A DNA stretch of 64,000 nucleotides from assembly GCA_963726775.1 (NCBI GenBank), contig CAVSDL010000012.1:124001-188000 (forward strand). Reading direction: 5' to 3'. The translations under genes were made by a program, and so were the position numbers. Source of the DNA: CAIWHR01 sp963726775. GTDB taxonomy: Bacteria > Pseudomonadota > Gammaproteobacteria > Burkholderiales > Casimicrobiaceae. Each line of letters begins with the position of its first letter. The stretch's first letter is position 1. Below, piece after piece: positions 7,852 through 17,451 of the stretch. The notes beneath the pieces are model-generated. The model saw only the letters and a list, made by a program, of their open reading frames with translations, had not been told where the DNA came from and did not search any database.

Positions 7852-9132
7852 ATGAGCTGGCAACGGCGTGATTTCCTCATGGCGGCTGCGGCAGGTTCCG
7901 CGGCGCTCGCGTTCCCGGGCTGCGCGACGACGGGTGGCGGCGCCACCGGCAAGGTGGTCGTGGTCGGTGGTGGTTACGGCGGCGCCACGGCGGCCAAATA
8001 TGTCCGGATGTGGAGCAACGGCGCGGTCGACGTGACGATCGTCGAGCCGAATGCCGAATTCATCTCGTGCCCGATGTCGAACCTCGTCCTGGGCGGCAGC
8101 AAGGACTTGTCGTACCTGACCACGAGCTACGCGAACCTGACCGCGCGGCACGGCGTGAAGATCGTCCGCGACACCGCGACGGCCGTCGATGCCGACAAGC
8201 GCGTCGTCAGGCTCGCGGGCGGCGGCGAACTGCCCTACGACCGGCTGATCCTGTCGCCCGGCGTCGATTTCATGTGGGACAAGGTTCCGGGGCTCAACAA
8301 CGCGGACGCGCAGGGAAAGATCCTGCATTCGTGGAAAGCCGGGCCGCAGACCGTTGCGCTGCGTCGGCAGCTCGAAGCGATGCCGGATGGCGGCGTCTTT
8401 GCGCTGTCGATCCCGGTCGCGCCGTACCGGTGTCCGCCCGGGCCGTACGAGCGGGCCTGCCAGGTCGCGTGGTATTTCAAGCGAGCGAAGCCCAGGTCGA
8501 AGGTGCTGATCCTCGACGGCAACGGCGACGTCACGTCAAAGGGTCCGCTGTTCAAGAAGGCGTGGGCCGAGGAATACAAGGGCATCGTCGAGTACCGGCC
8601 GAACCACGTGCTGACGGACGTCGACGTCGCGACGAAAACTGCCAAGTTCGAGGTGCAGGATGCGGTGAAGGCCGACGTGCTCAACGTCGTACCGCCGCAG
8701 CGGGCCGGCGCCATCGCACGCGCTGCCGGAGTCGTCACCGCGAACGACCGCTGGTGCGACGTCGATTTCCTGACGTTCGAGTCGGTCAAGGTGAAGAACA
8801 TCCACGTGCTGGGCGACGCGATCCAGATCGCGACGGGCATGCCCAAGTCCGGTCACATGGCGAACCAGCATGCGAAGGTCTGCGCGGCGGCGGTCGTCGC
8901 GCTGCTCGCCGGCCAGGCGCCGAACCCGACGCCGGTGCTCACCAACACGTGCTACAGCATGATCACCGACAAGGACTCGGTCCACGTCTGTTCGGTCCAC
9001 CAGTACGACAAGGAGAAGAAGACAGTGCTGCCGGTGCCGGGCTCGGGCGGGGTATCGCCGGCGATGAACGCGGTCGAGGGGGCGTACGCGTTCGCGTGGG
9101 CGATGAACATCTGGGCGGATACGCTGGCCTGA
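7852..9132 (+). CDS. fccB: Flavocytochrome c sulfide dehydrogenase, flavoprotein subunit
   Basis: A 426-residue periplasmic FAD protein oxidising sulfide to sulfur or polysulfide and passing electrons to FccA. The N-terminus is a Tat signal (QRRDFLM, then an Ala-rich stretch to about residue 24). The dinucleotide motif GGGYGG is at 39-44. Cys73 in EFISCPMSN matches the cysteine that covalently binds FAD. Cys194 (PYRCPPG) and Cys367 (LTNTCYS) match the redox disulfide. ATG 7852 is chosen because AAGGAG stands six bases before it; an upstream ATG at 7825 overlapping the fccA stop would put extra residues before the Tat motif. Recognition is firm. Confidence 0.93.
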   Translation: MSWQRRDFLMAAAAGSAALAFPGCATTGGGATGKVVVVGGGYGGATAAKYVRMWSNGAVDVTIVEPNAEFISCPMSNLVLGGSKDLSYLTTSYANLTARHGVKIVRDTATAVDADKRVVRLAGGGELPYDRLILSPGVDFMWDKVPGLNNADAQGKILHSWKAGPQTVALRRQLEAMPDGGVFALSIPVAPYRCPPGPYERACQVAWYFKRAKPRSKVLILDGNGDVTSKGPLFKKAWAEEYKGIVEYRPNHVLTDVDVATKTAKFEVQDAVKADVLNVVPPQRAGAIARAAGVVTANDRWCDVDFLTFESVKVKNIHVLGDAIQIATGMPKSGHMANQHAKVCAAAVVALLAGQAPNPTPVLTNTCYSMITDKDSVHVCSVHQYDKEKKTVLPVPGSGGVSPAMNAVEGAYAFAWAMNIWADTLA

Positions 9133-9202
9133 AGGCGCGTGGACCGCGGCCGCCAATGGAACACGGCGCCCGCGTGCGCCGAATCCGGGCGACGACGCAG
9201 GA

Positions 9203-10444
9203 TCAGCGCGCGGTGAGGGCGTAGAGCGTTCCGCCTTCGGTCTGCCAGACGGCGTTGGGCCCCGACACGGCGGGTGATGAGGTCGCCGCGGTGCCATCGG
9301 TCGGCGTCCCGCCGACCAGGTTGCCGTCGTTGCGCTCGATGATATGCACGTAGCCCTCCGGGTCAACCACGACCAGGAAATCGCCGGCGAATTGCGGACC
9401 GCCCACCCGCCGCGGCACAAGCTTGTCCTGCTTCCATGCGGACGCGCCGGTCACTTTGTCGAGCGCGTGGACCGCGCCCGTTTCGTCGCTGATATAGAGA
9501 TAGCGGCCGTCGGCGGCGGGTCCGTTGAGGCTCGAAAGGTCGCGTGACCAGCTGAGCTGTCCGCGGAGAATCTCGAAGCACGCGAGCCGGCCCTGGTAGG
9601 CCACCGCGCAGACTTGCCGCTCCTCGACCAGCGGCAGCGAGGTGACGTCGGCGATGCGTTCCAGCTCCGTCGCCCCCTTTGGAGTGGCTACATTGCCCTC
9701 CCAACCCACGTTGCCGGTCGCGAGATCGATCGCGAGCAGCTTGCCGCCCGCCGTGCCCGAGAGGATGCCCCCGCGGCTGATGGTGCCGCCGGCGTAATTG
9801 CGGATGGTCAGCGGGGGATTGGTGCGTTGGTAGACCCATTTCGTCTTGCCGTCGCTCGAGGAGAGGCCGTAGATCCGGCCGTCGCCGGACCACACCACGA
9901 CGATGCCCTCGCCGACCTTGGGCGAGGCTATGACCTCGCTGCTGATCTTCGCCTGCCATAGCGGCTTGCCATCGGGGTCGAATGCCAGCACATCGCCCTT
10001 GTCGGTGCCGACCGCGATGAGCGTCGGGTCGGCTCCTACGCCGGCGGCGAGCTTCTTGGCGGCTTCGATGCGCCAGACCGTAGCACCCGTTGCAGGATCG
10101 ACACGCATGATCGTGCCGTTTGCGGCGGCGGCATAAATCGCCACCGGCGTAATTCCCGGCGCGAAGCCGGGTCCGGCCCTGCCGACATCGACTCGCCACA
10201 CGATTTGCGCAGTGGCGCTCGCCTTGAATTCGGGCAGCGGGCCCAACTTCTTCGCGCCGCCGCCCCCGAACATCGATGAGAGCCAGCCGAAGGAGGGCGG
10301 CGGAATCGAGGGCATCCACGATGACATCGACGAGCAGCCTGAGCACAACAGCAGTGTCGTGCCGATCGCGGCCCCCAGCATGCCGCGGCGCATGTTTCGC
10401 AGGTTCCCGTGACGGTGCCGGCGCGTGAAAGTACGGGTGTTCAT
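9203..10444 (-). CDS. bamB: Outer membrane assembly lipoprotein BamB
   Basis: A 413-residue (from 10444) PQQ-like eight-bladed beta-propeller lipoprotein, the BamB subunit of the complex that folds outer-membrane proteins. The lipoprotein signal ends at the cysteine of TTLLLCSGC. Repeated blades such as VYQRTNPPLTIRNYAGG and GYVHIIERNDGNLVGG are visible. The frame opens at ATG 10444, overlapping the upstream stop as ATGA, but ATG 10393 (MRRGMLGAAIG) gives a more usual signal peptide; neither has a clear ribosome-binding site. It is the last gene of the hisS cluster. In most betaproteobacteria der follows, but here the gene is convergent with fccB. Confidence 0.92.
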   Translation of the reverse strand: MNTRTFTRRHRHGNLRNMRRGMLGAAIGTTLLLCSGCSSMSSWMPSIPPPSFGWLSSMFGGGGAKKLGPLPEFKASATAQIVWRVDVGRAGPGFAPGITPVAIYAAAANGTIMRVDPATGATVWRIEAAKKLAAGVGADPTLIAVGTDKGDVLAFDPDGKPLWQAKISSEVIASPKVGEGIVVVWSGDGRIYGLSSSDGKTKWVYQRTNPPLTIRNYAGGTISRGGILSGTAGGKLLAIDLATGNVGWEGNVATPKGATELERIADVTSLPLVEERQVCAVAYQGRLACFEILRGQLSWSRDLSSLNGPAADGRYLYISDETGAVHALDKVTGASAWKQDKLVPRRVGGPQFAGDFLVVVDPEGYVHIIERNDGNLVGGTPTDGTAATSSPAVSGPNAVWQTEGGTLYALTAR

Positions 10445-11166
10445 TTCGGAGATTCGGGAACGGATTTGGCGGAGGGGGATGCCGGCGCGCTCATGGCCGC
10501 GGACGGCGCCGCGCCATCCGTGATGGCACTCGGAGGGCCGCCCGCCGCGTCGAGCTTCGCTTGTACGAAGCTGCGATACGGCGACGCGGCATCGATGCGG
10601 GCCATGGCGGTCTGGTAGGCGAGGCGCGCCTCGCTTGCACGGCCGGCCGCCGTGAGTATGTCGCCGCGCAGGTCCGCATACACGCCGGCGAAAGGTTCGT
10701 CATGCTTGGCGTCGAGCGTGCGCAGCGCCTCGTCGTACTGCTTGTCGTCGAACTGCACCTCGGCGAGGCGGATCCGCGCGATCTGCTTCAACTCGTCCTC
10801 GCTGCTGCGGTCGATCACGAACTGCAGCTGCACTTTCGCGCCGGCCTTGTCGCCGCTGTCGAACAGCAGCTTGGCGGCGATCAGCGCGGCGCGCGGCGCA
10901 TAGCCCGTGCCGCTGTACTTGTCGGTCACCTGCGCTACGGCGTCCTTGGCCTTCGCCACGTCGTTCGACCGCGCGGCCAAGCTGACCGCGTTGTAGAGGA
11001 CCGCCGCCTGGGCGGCCTGGTTCCCCTGCCACCACCGCCATCCCTGCACGCCGAGAATACCGAGGCAGACGGCGAGAGCCACGCCGGCGACCGTAGCGCC
11101 CCACTGCTTCCACCACGTCTTGAGGTCCTCGAGCTGGTCCTGCTCTTCGAGATCGTAGACTGCCAT
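10441..11166 (-). CDS. yfgM: YfgM-like tetratricopeptide protein
   Basis: A 241-residue membrane-anchored protein of the YfgM family, an ancillary partner of the SecYEG translocon and periplasmic chaperone network. It starts MAVYDLEEQDQLEDLKTWW, then one membrane helix (about residues 23-43) and TPR-like helices outside. The C-terminus is Pro/Ala/Ser-rich. ATG 11166 is preferred over ATG 11175 because AGGGA lies nine bases upstream of it and the family begins at this point. It sits between hisS and bamB, the standard order, and overlaps bamB by four bases if bamB starts at 10444. Confidence 0.88.
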   Translation of the reverse strand: MAVYDLEEQDQLEDLKTWWKQWGATVAGVALAVCLGILGVQGWRWWQGNQAAQAAVLYNAVSLAARSNDVAKAKDAVAQVTDKYSGTGYAPRAALIAAKLLFDSGDKAGAKVQLQFVIDRSSEDELKQIARIRLAEVQFDDKQYDEALRTLDAKHDEPFAGVYADLRGDILTAAGRASEARLAYQTAMARIDAASPYRSFVQAKLDAAGGPPSAITDGAAPSAAMSAPASPSAKSVPESPK

Positions 11167-11171
11167 CGTCG

Positions 11172-12452
11172 TCATTCCCTGGTTGAATGCATCCGTGCCG
11201 CCTGCGCGGCCATCGTCCCGGTCAGTGCCGTGACCGGCACCACGACCTGTTCCCCGACGTCGCGCAGCGGCTTGAGGCTCACGGCGTCCGCCGCCACTTC
11301 GTCATCGCCAATGATCAGCGCAAACGCGGCGCCGCTGCCATCGGCCCTTTTCATCTGCGACTTGAAACTGCCGCCGCTCGCATTGACGACGATTGCCCGA
11401 CCGTCGTCGCGGAGCATTTCGGCAACCCGCCGCGCGAGCTTTGCCGCGGCGGTTCCGGCGTGGACCACGTAGGCGAGCGGCGCGTCGCCGACCTTGCGGT
11501 CTGCGTCCTGCAGCAACAACACCACGCGCTCGGCGCCAATACCGAAGCCGCAGCCGGGCGTTGGCTTGCCGCCCAGCTGCTCGAACAGGCCGTCATAACG
11601 GCCGCCCGAGCAGACCGCGCTCTGCGCGCCGAGTCGCGTCGTCACCCATTCGAAGACCGTCGCATTGTAGTAATCGAGGCCGCGCACCAGTCGCGGATTG
11701 ATGCGGAATTCGATGCCGGCTTCGCGCAGCCCCTCCTGGACCTCGCCGAACGACGCGCGCGACTCGTCGCCCAAGGCATCCCAGAGTCCGGGCGCTCGCT
11801 CGATCATCGCCTGCATCGCCGGGTTCTTGCTGTCCAGAATGCGCAGCGGATTCGAATGGAGCCTTCGCTGCGCATCGGCGTCGAGTACGTCCATGTGCTG
11901 TTCGAAGTACGCGATGAGCTCGCCACGAAAAGCGCGCCGCTCGGCGGCCGAGCCGATCGTGTTGAGCTCCAATGCGATGCCGCGGAGCCCCAGGCGCTTC
12001 CAGAGGCGATTGACCATCACCAGCAGCTCGACGTCGATTTCCGGGGCCGCGAATCCGAGGGCCTCGGCGCCGAACGTGATGTATTCGCGATAGCGGCCCT
12101 TCTGCGGGCGTTCGTGCCGGAACAGCGGGCCGCTGTACCAGAGGCGCTTCGGGCCGTCGTAGAGCAGATTGTGCTCGAGCGCGGCGCGCACGGTCGGGGC
12201 GGTTCCCTCGGGGCGCAACGACAGGCTCTCGCCGTTGTCGTCGAACGAGTACATCTCCTTTTCGACGATGTCCGTGACCTCCCCGACGCCGCGGACAAAC
12301 AGCTCCGTCTTCTCGACGATGGGCGTGCGGATCTTACGGTAACCGTACTGCCGGAAGACGTCGCGGACGGTGTCCTCGAGGAACTCCCAGAGCGCGGCCT
12401 CGTCGGGCAGCACGTCGTTCATGCCGCGAACGGCTTGCAGTGGCGCGGCCAT
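11172..12452 (-). CDS. hisS: Histidyl-tRNA synthetase
   Basis: A 426-residue class II aminoacyl-tRNA synthetase charging tRNA-His. Motif 1 region ([13 protein letters not shown]), motif 2 ([21 protein letters not shown] split as two blocks), the histidine-specific loop [15 protein letters not shown] and motif 3 ([15 protein letters not shown]) are all present, followed by the anticodon-binding domain. The true start is ATG 12452 ([10 protein letters not shown]). The frame is open far upstream only because it runs through ispG in another phase. It begins five bases after the ispG stop and ends overlapping the yfgM region, so it is cotranscribed. Confidence 0.96.
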   Translation of the reverse strand: MAAPLQAVRGMNDVLPDEAALWEFLEDTVRDVFRQYGYRKIRTPIVEKTELFVRGVGEVTDIVEKEMYSFDDNGESLSLRPEGTAPTVRAALEHNLLYDGPKRLWYSGPLFRHERPQKGRYREYITFGAEALGFAAPEIDVELLVMVNRLWKRLGLRGIALELNTIGSAAERRAFRGELIAYFEQHMDVLDADAQRRLHSNPLRILDSKNPAMQAMIERAPGLWDALGDESRASFGEVQEGLREAGIEFRINPRLVRGLDYYNATVFEWVTTRLGAQSAVCSGGRYDGLFEQLGGKPTPGCGFGIGAERVVLLLQDADRKVGDAPLAYVVHAGTAAAKLARRVAEMLRDDGRAIVVNASGGSFKSQMKRADGSGAAFALIIGDDEVAADAVSLKPLRDVGEQVVVPVTALTGTMAAQAARMHSTRE

Positions 12453-12457
12453 CAGGG

Positions 12458-13744
12458 CTAGCTGATCGCTTTCAACGCGATCGCCTTCGTTGCGGGCGAC
12501 AGGTGCGATGCGCGCGGTTCGCCGCCATACGTGGCGCGGACGTAGTCGTCGACGATGCGCTGGAATTCTTCGGCGATCCGGCTGCCCTTCAGCGTCACCG
12601 TCTTCTGCCCGTCGACGTAGACGGGCGCGACCGGCGTTTCGCCGGTACCGGGAAGCGAAATGCCGATGTTGGCGAGCTTGGACTCGCCGGGACCGTTGAC
12701 CACGCACCCCATCACCGCGACCTGCATTGCCTCGACGCCGGGATAACGCTCGCGCCACGCCGGCATCTGCGCGCGCAGGTACGCCTGGATGTTCCCCGCG
12801 AGTTCCTGGAATGTGGTACTCGTCGTGCGGCCGCAGCCCGGGCACGCGGCAACCATCGGCGCGAACGAACGCAGGCCCATCGTCTGCAGGAGCTCCTGGG
12901 CGACGACGACTTCCTTGGTGCGGTCGCCGTTCGGATCCGGTGTGAGCGAAATGCGGATCGTGTCGCCGATGCCCTGCTGCAGCAGCACGGCCAGCGCCGC
13001 CGTCGAGGCGACGATGCCCTTCGAACCCATCCCGGCTTCGGTAAGGCCGAGATGCAGCGGGTAGTCGCAGCGGCGCGCGAGCTCGCGATAGACGCCGATG
13101 AGACCCTGAACATCCGATACCTTGCATGACAGGATGATCCGGTCGCCGCCAAGGCCGAGCTCTTCGGCCCGCCGCGCGCTGTCGATCGCCGACACCACCA
13201 GCGCCTCGCGCATCACCGCCTCCGCGGTCCGCGGCGCCGCGCGTGTTGCGTTGTCGTCCATCATCCGCGCGAGGAGTTCGGCGTCGAGGCTGCCCCAGTT
13301 CACGCCGATGCGGACGGGCTTGCCGTATTCGACGGCCTTTTCGATCATCACCGAGAACTGCGCGTCGCGCTTGCTGCCCCTGCCGACGTTGCCGGGATTG
13401 ATCCGGTACTTGGCGAGGGCCCTGGCGCAGCCGGGGTAGTCGGACAGCAGCTTGTGCCCGTTGAAATGGAAGTCTCCGATCAGCGGGACGCCGCAGCCCG
13501 CCGCGTCCAGCCGCTCGCGAATGGTGGGCACGGCGTTCGCGGCTTCGGCGCTGTTGACGGTGACGCGCACGAGCTCCGATCCCGCGTTGGCCAGCGCGAT
13601 GACCTGCGTGACGGTTGCCGCGACGTCGGCCGTGTCGGTGTTGGTCATCGACTGCACGACGACCGGCGCTTCGCCGCCGACACGAATTCCGGCGATGTCG
13701 ACGCACCGCGTGCGGCGGCGTTCGATGCGGGTGAGTTCGTTCAT
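12458..13744 (-). CDS. ispG: 4-hydroxy-3-methylbut-2-en-1-yl diphosphate synthase
   Basis: A 428-residue iron-sulfur enzyme of the MEP isoprenoid pathway, reducing methylerythritol cyclodiphosphate to HMBPP. The TIM-barrel N-terminal part contains [13 protein letters not shown]. The [4Fe-4S] cysteines are Cys301 and Cys304 in CPGCGR and Cys347 in [12 protein letters not shown] 13744 ([12 protein letters not shown]) fits the family start. The upstream extension to 13789 overlaps rodZ. It lies between rodZ (22 bases) and hisS (5 bases) in the conserved betaproteobacterial order. Confidence 0.95.
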   Translation of the reverse strand: MNELTRIERRRTRCVDIAGIRVGGEAPVVVQSMTNTDTADVAATVTQVIALANAGSELVRVTVNSAEAANAVPTIRERLDAAGCGVPLIGDFHFNGHKLLSDYPGCARALAKYRINPGNVGRGSKRDAQFSVMIEKAVEYGKPVRIGVNWGSLDAELLARMMDDNATRAAPRTAEAVMREALVVSAIDSARRAEELGLGGDRIILSCKVSDVQGLIGVYRELARRCDYPLHLGLTEAGMGSKGIVASTAALAVLLQQGIGDTIRISLTPDPNGDRTKEVVVAQELLQTMGLRSFAPMVAACPGCGRTTSTTFQELAGNIQAYLRAQMPAWRERYPGVEAMQVAVMGCVVNGPGESKLANIGISLPGTGETPVAPVYVDGQKTVTLKGSRIAEEFQRIVDDYVRATYGGEPRASHLSPATKAIALKAIS

Positions 13745-13766
13745 GGACAGGCTCGACGTCGCGCCG

Positions 13767-14792
13767 TCACGGCAGCGTGAGGCGTGCAACGTTCTGCCGC
13801 GTGTGCGGCGCGAGGTCGATGCGCTTGCCCTTCCACGTCAGCGTGACGTCGGCGGCGTTGCCGATCACAAGATCGAGGGGGGGTGCGCCGGCGACGGCCT
13901 GCGTCGTGCCGCCGCGGTTCATGCGCGACAGCAACACCCGGCCCTGGCGATCCTTGACCTCGGTCCACGAGAAATCACGGAATGCGAGCATCAGCGGTGC
14001 GTCGGTCGGAGAGGGGGCGACTTGGGCGGCGGCAGCGGGCGTGGCCGGCGCTACGGGCGTGTCCGACGTGGACGTCGAGGGCACGGAGGGCGCCGGGGGC
14101 CCTGCGGACGAGACGGACGCGGCAGCCGGTTGGGCTGGGGCAACCTCGGCGAGGCGCTGCGGTGCTGTTGGCGCCGCGACCGGGAATTGCCCGACATCAG
14201 GCTCGCGCGTCGGCGGCGAGACAACCGGAGAGGGCGCGGTCGCGATCGGATTTGGCAACGGCGTGCCGATGACCTCCGGGGCCTGGCTCTTCATCGTGGC
14301 ACGGCCACTCGCGGCGGAAGTCTCCCGCGTCCCGATGCCACGACGGCCCTCTGCCACCGGACGCATCGATTCGTAAAGCGCCGCTGCCGCGATGATCGCC
14401 ACCAGCGTCATCGGAATCGCCCAGCGCGTCCAGCCCGGCTTTCCGTGCTCGACGCTCGGCAGTTCGCCGATCGATGGCGGCATGGGTTGCAGCGCGGGCG
14501 ACTCGAGCGTCGGCACCGCCGCGGGCAACGCCCCGACCACGGCCTCCGGATCCAGGTGGACGAGACGAGCGTAGTTCTTGACGAATCCGCGGACGAACGT
14601 CCGCCCCGGCAAATGTTTGAAATCACCGTCTTCGATGGCCTGCACCTGCCGCGTCGCGAGCTTCAGCTGCTGCGCGACCGCGTCCACGGAGAGGCCCGCC
14701 GCCTCGCGCGCCGCGCGCAGCAAGAACCCCGCGCTCGCGGACACGGCCGGCTCGCCTTCGCCGGGATGCGGATTGACGCCGAAATCGGTCAC
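13767..14792 (-). CDS. rodZ: RodZ-like helix-turn-helix membrane protein
   Basis: A 341-residue protein with a cytoplasmic HTH_25 domain (about residues 22-85, containing [20 protein letters not shown] and [20 protein letters not shown]), one membrane helix (about 122-140), a long Pro/Ala/Thr/Ser-rich periplasmic linker, and a C-terminal beta domain (DUF4115). RodZ couples MreB to the rod-shape elongation complex. It starts with GTG 14792, overlapping the pilW stop as GTGA, which indicates translational coupling. Family and position agree; direct evidence for cell-shape function is not available from sequence. Confidence 0.88.
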   Translation of the reverse strand: MTDFGVNPHPGEGEPAVSASAGFLLRAAREAAGLSVDAVAQQLKLATRQVQAIEDGDFKHLPGRTFVRGFVKNYARLVHLDPEAVVGALPAAVPTLESPALQPMPPSIGELPSVEHGKPGWTRWAIPMTLVAIIAAAALYESMRPVAEGRRGIGTRETSAASGRATMKSQAPEVIGTPLPNPIATAPSPVVSPPTREPDVGQFPVAAPTAPQRLAEVAPAQPAAASVSSAGPPAPSVPSTSTSDTPVAPATPAAAAQVAPSPTDAPLMLAFRDFSWTEVKDRQGRVLLSRMNRGGTTQAVAGAPPLDLVIGNAADVTLTWKGKRIDLAPHTRQNVARLTLP

Positions 14793-15589
14793 TCGCAGGT
14801 TCCCGCAGCAATGGCTTTGGTCTCGTCGGCGTCAGGGTAGCGATTGCGCAATTGCGACGCGTAGGAAAGTTCGGCCTGGCGATCGCCCAGCTTGCGCTCG
14901 ATGCACATGCCGAGGTAGAGCGCCTCGGGCGGCGGATTCGCTCCCTGCACGGCGGGCTTTATCCATCCGCGCGCCTCTTGGAGCCGCGGCGCCTTGTAGG
15001 CGATGAACGCGAGCCCGTACGCCGCATTCGGATTGTTCGGCGCCACGGCCAGCGCGCGCTTGAAATAGACCGTGGCGTTGGCGCTGTCGCCGATCGACGT
15101 GCTGCACCGGCCGGCGTTGATCAATGCGATCTCGGGAGTCTTGTACCGCGGATTGCGGATCGCGAGCTCGAATTCGGGAATGGATGCCTGCGCGCGGCCA
15201 TGCGTGCAGAGGTACCAGCCCCAATTGTGGTGGATGTCGGGATCCTGAGGCGCCATCTGCAGCGCCTTCTGGAAGCTCTGCTCGGCTTTCGAGTTGTCGT
15301 TCAGCACCGTATAGACGAGCCCGTAGATGTTGTACGTGTTCGCGATGTTCGGGTCGAGTTTGACGGCCTCGTTGAGTTCGTCGAGGGCAACGTCCATCTG
15401 GCCGCGTTCGTAGTAGCCCTGGCCCAGGTCGACATGCAATTGCGCGCGGTCCCTGGGGCTCACCTCCGCCTGTTTCGCGGGCGGAAGTGGCTCCGGCGGT
15501 TGCGGCTGCGCGTTCTTGGACGCCGACGAGCATGCGGCAAGGCATGCGACCAGACAGGCCGCACAGGTGTTTCGAAGGTTCGGGATCAT
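14789..15589 (-). CDS. pilW: Type IV pilus biogenesis/stability lipoprotein PilW (PilF)
   Basis: A 266-residue outer-membrane lipoprotein with tetratricopeptide repeats that promotes assembly of the PilQ secretin. The lipobox is CLAACSS (Cys near residue 20). TPR motifs follow from about residue 47: HVDLGQGYYERGQMDVALDE, then ANTYNIYGLVYTVLNDNSKA and further copies. It lies 19 bases after rlmN and overlaps rodZ by four bases. This rlmN-pilW-rodZ-ispG order is standard in the group. No other pilus gene is in the window. Confidence 0.9.
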   Translation of the reverse strand: MIPNLRNTCAACLVACLAACSSASKNAQPQPPEPLPPAKQAEVSPRDRAQLHVDLGQGYYERGQMDVALDELNEAVKLDPNIANTYNIYGLVYTVLNDNSKAEQSFQKALQMAPQDPDIHHNWGWYLCTHGRAQASIPEFELAIRNPRYKTPEIALINAGRCSTSIGDSANATVYFKRALAVAPNNPNAAYGLAFIAYKAPRLQEARGWIKPAVQGANPPPEALYLGMCIERKLGDRQAELSYASQLRNRYPDADETKAIAAGTCE

Positions 15590-15608
15590 GGCGATTTCCG
15601 GGAAGCTC

Positions 15609-16727
15609 TCAGCGCGCGGGCGGACTAGTCGCGGCCGGGTGGATACGCGTCACCCGGCGCTTTGTTCGGTCCTGCACCCGGCCCGCAAGCTGGCCGCAGG
15701 CGGCGTCGATGTCATCGCCGCGGGTCTTGCGGATGGTCGCCACGAACCCGGCGTCCGCCAGTGTGCTCTGGAATGCGAGGATGCGCGCGCGTGGACTGGT
15801 GGCGAACCCGGCGCCCGCGAACGGGTTCCAGGGGATGAGGTTGAACTTGCACGGCAGGTTGCCGACGAGGCGACAGAGCGCGCGCGCCTGCTCCGGCGCA
15901 TCGTTCACGCCGTCGAGCATCACGTACTCGAACGTCACGAAATCGCGCGGCGCGCGCTCGAGATAGCGTCTGCAGGCGGCGAGGAGCGGGCCGAGAGGAT
16001 ACTTGCGGTTGATCGGCACCAGCCGGTCGCGCAGCGCGTCGTCCGGCGCGTGCAGGGAAACCGCGAGCGCGACCGGGCACGCGTCGGCAAGCCGGTCGAT
16101 TGCGGGAACGACGCCCGACGTGGACAGGGTCACTCGGCGGCGCGACAGGCCGTACGCGTTGTCGTCGATGAATACGCGCAACGCGGTCACGACGCTGTCG
16201 AGATTGGCGAGCGGCTCGCCCATGCCCATCATGACGACGTTGGTGATCGGCGCGCGGCCCTGGTCGACCCACGGTGCGGTGATGCCATCGGCGAGCAGCG
16301 CGCGATTCGCGTGCCAAAGCTGGCCGACGATTTCTCCCGCCGAGAGATTGCGGTTGAAGCCTTGTTTGCCCGTCGAGCAGAATGCGCAGTCGAGCGCGCA
16401 CCCCGCCTGCGACGAGATGCACAGCGTGCCGCGATCGTCTTCGGGGATGTAAACCATATCGATGGCATTGCCGCTGCCGACGTCGAGCAGCCATTTGCGA
16501 GTGCCGTCCCGCGCGATCGTGTCGCTCACCACCGCCGGCCCCTGGATGCAGGCGGCGGCCGCGAGCCTTTCGCGCAGCGGCTTCGACATGTCGGTCATCG
16601 CGCCGATGTCGTCCGCGAAACGCTGGTGGACCCAGTGCTGCAGCTGCTTCGCGCGAAAGGGCTTTTCGCCGAGATCGGCGAACAAGGCCGCGAGACCGGC
16701 GGCGTCGAGATCCAGGAGATTGACCAT
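15609..16727 (-). CDS. rlmN: 23S rRNA (adenine2503-C2)/tRNA methyltransferase RlmN
   Basis: A 372-residue radical-SAM methyltransferase that methylates A2503 of 23S rRNA and A37 of some tRNAs. The radical-SAM cysteines form CALDCAFC. The SAM-binding GMGEP motif is in [14 protein letters not shown], and the catalytic C-terminal cysteine stands in [13 protein letters not shown]. The C-terminus has a short basic, proline-rich tail. It starts at ATG 16727, 89 bases after ndk, and is the first gene of the run ending at bamB. Confidence 0.95.
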   Translation of the reverse strand: MVNLLDLDAAGLAALFADLGEKPFRAKQLQHWVHQRFADDIGAMTDMSKPLRERLAAAACIQGPAVVSDTIARDGTRKWLLDVGSGNAIDMVYIPEDDRGTLCISSQAGCALDCAFCSTGKQGFNRNLSAGEIVGQLWHANRALLADGITAPWVDQGRAPITNVVMMGMGEPLANLDSVVTALRVFIDDNAYGLSRRRVTLSTSGVVPAIDRLADACPVALAVSLHAPDDALRDRLVPINRKYPLGPLLAACRRYLERAPRDFVTFEYVMLDGVNDAPEQARALCRLVGNLPCKFNLIPWNPFAGAGFATSPRARILAFQSTLADAGFVATIRKTRGDDIDAACGQLAGRVQDRTKRRVTRIHPAATSPPAR

Positions 16728-16816
16728 GCGCTTGTTTGCAAAAGAGACTAAGGATTGCGGGCCGGGTACCGTCGGGCCATTGCCGGAATCTCCGCGTCTC
16801 TTCGCGGGAAGATTGT

Positions 16817-17242
16817 TCAGCGGCTGTAGACGGCCAGCGACGGGAAGAAGTATGCGACTTCGACCCGCGCCGTGTCCGGACCATCGGACCCGTGGACCGC
16901 ATTGGCGTCAATGGAATCGGCAAAATCGGCGCGGATCGTGCCGGCCGCGGCCTTTTTCGGATCGGTGGCGCCCATCAGGTCCCGGTTTTTCGCAATGGCG
17001 TTCTCGCCTTCGAGCACCTGGATCATCACCGGGCCCGACGTCATGAAATCGACCAGATCCCTGAAAAACGGCCGTTCGCGGTGCACGCTGTAAAACCCCT
17101 CGGCTTCGGCACGCGACAACCAGCGCATCTGCGCGGCGGCGATGCGGAGGCCGCTCGCCTCGAAGCGTGAATAGATTTTCCCGATGACATTCTTGGCGAC
17201 GGCATCGGGCTTCACGATGGATAGGGTGCGTTCAGCGGCCAT
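16817..17242 (-). CDS. ndk: Nucleoside diphosphate kinase
   Basis: A 141-residue Ndk that equilibrates nucleoside di- and triphosphates through a phosphohistidine. The active-site histidine is in NAVHGSDG, and the N-terminal strand [15 protein letters not shown] is typical. Length matches the family. It is preceded by a good sigma-70 promoter at 17282-17310 and probably is the first gene of the rlmN-bamB transcription unit, since no terminator is evident in the 89-base gap to rlmN. Confidence 0.96.
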   Translation of the reverse strand: MAAERTLSIVKPDAVAKNVIGKIYSRFEASGLRIAAAQMRWLSRAEAEGFYSVHRERPFFRDLVDFMTSGPVMIQVLEGENAIAKNRDLMGATDPKKAAAGTIRADFADSIDANAVHGSDGPDTARVEVAYFFPSLAVYSR

Positions 17243-17281
17243 ACAGGCAACTCCGGCAGAATAAATGCGAATAAATTCAAA

Positions 17282-17310
17282 ATTATACCACGTTGAGCCC
17301 CGCCTGTCCT
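17282..17310 (-). promoter_or_regulatory. Sigma-70 promoter of ndk
   Basis: Reading the minus strand: -35 AGGACA (17310-17305), a 17-base spacer, and a perfect -10 TATAAT (17287-17282) with an extended TGG just upstream. Transcription would start about 30 bases before the ndk ATG. Confidence 0.75.
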
Positions 17311-17393
17311 CTCGCTGCGTACCTCTGCGTACCTTCTCGGGACGGCCGCCATTATTCGCGCCGACGACACAACGTCCTGTTCAGGCGGGCTGC

Positions 17394-17430
17394 AAACAAA
17401 CGGGCGCCGCGGCGCGAAGCCGGGGCGCCC
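17394..17430 (-). terminator. Intrinsic terminator after the TRAP operon
   Basis: Minus strand: stem GGGCGCC (17430-17424) with GGCGCCC (17408-17402), an inner CGGC/GCCG stem, then GTTTGTTTG. It stands 22 bases after the dctM stop and before the ndk promoter. Confidence 0.72.
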
Positions 17431-17451
17431 CTGGCGGGCACAATGGTGCTG

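Noticed and set aside
11172..13706. An 844-codon frame suggesting a longer HisS
   Set aside because: Only the part from 12452 matches histidyl-tRNA synthetase; the rest is ispG read out of frame.
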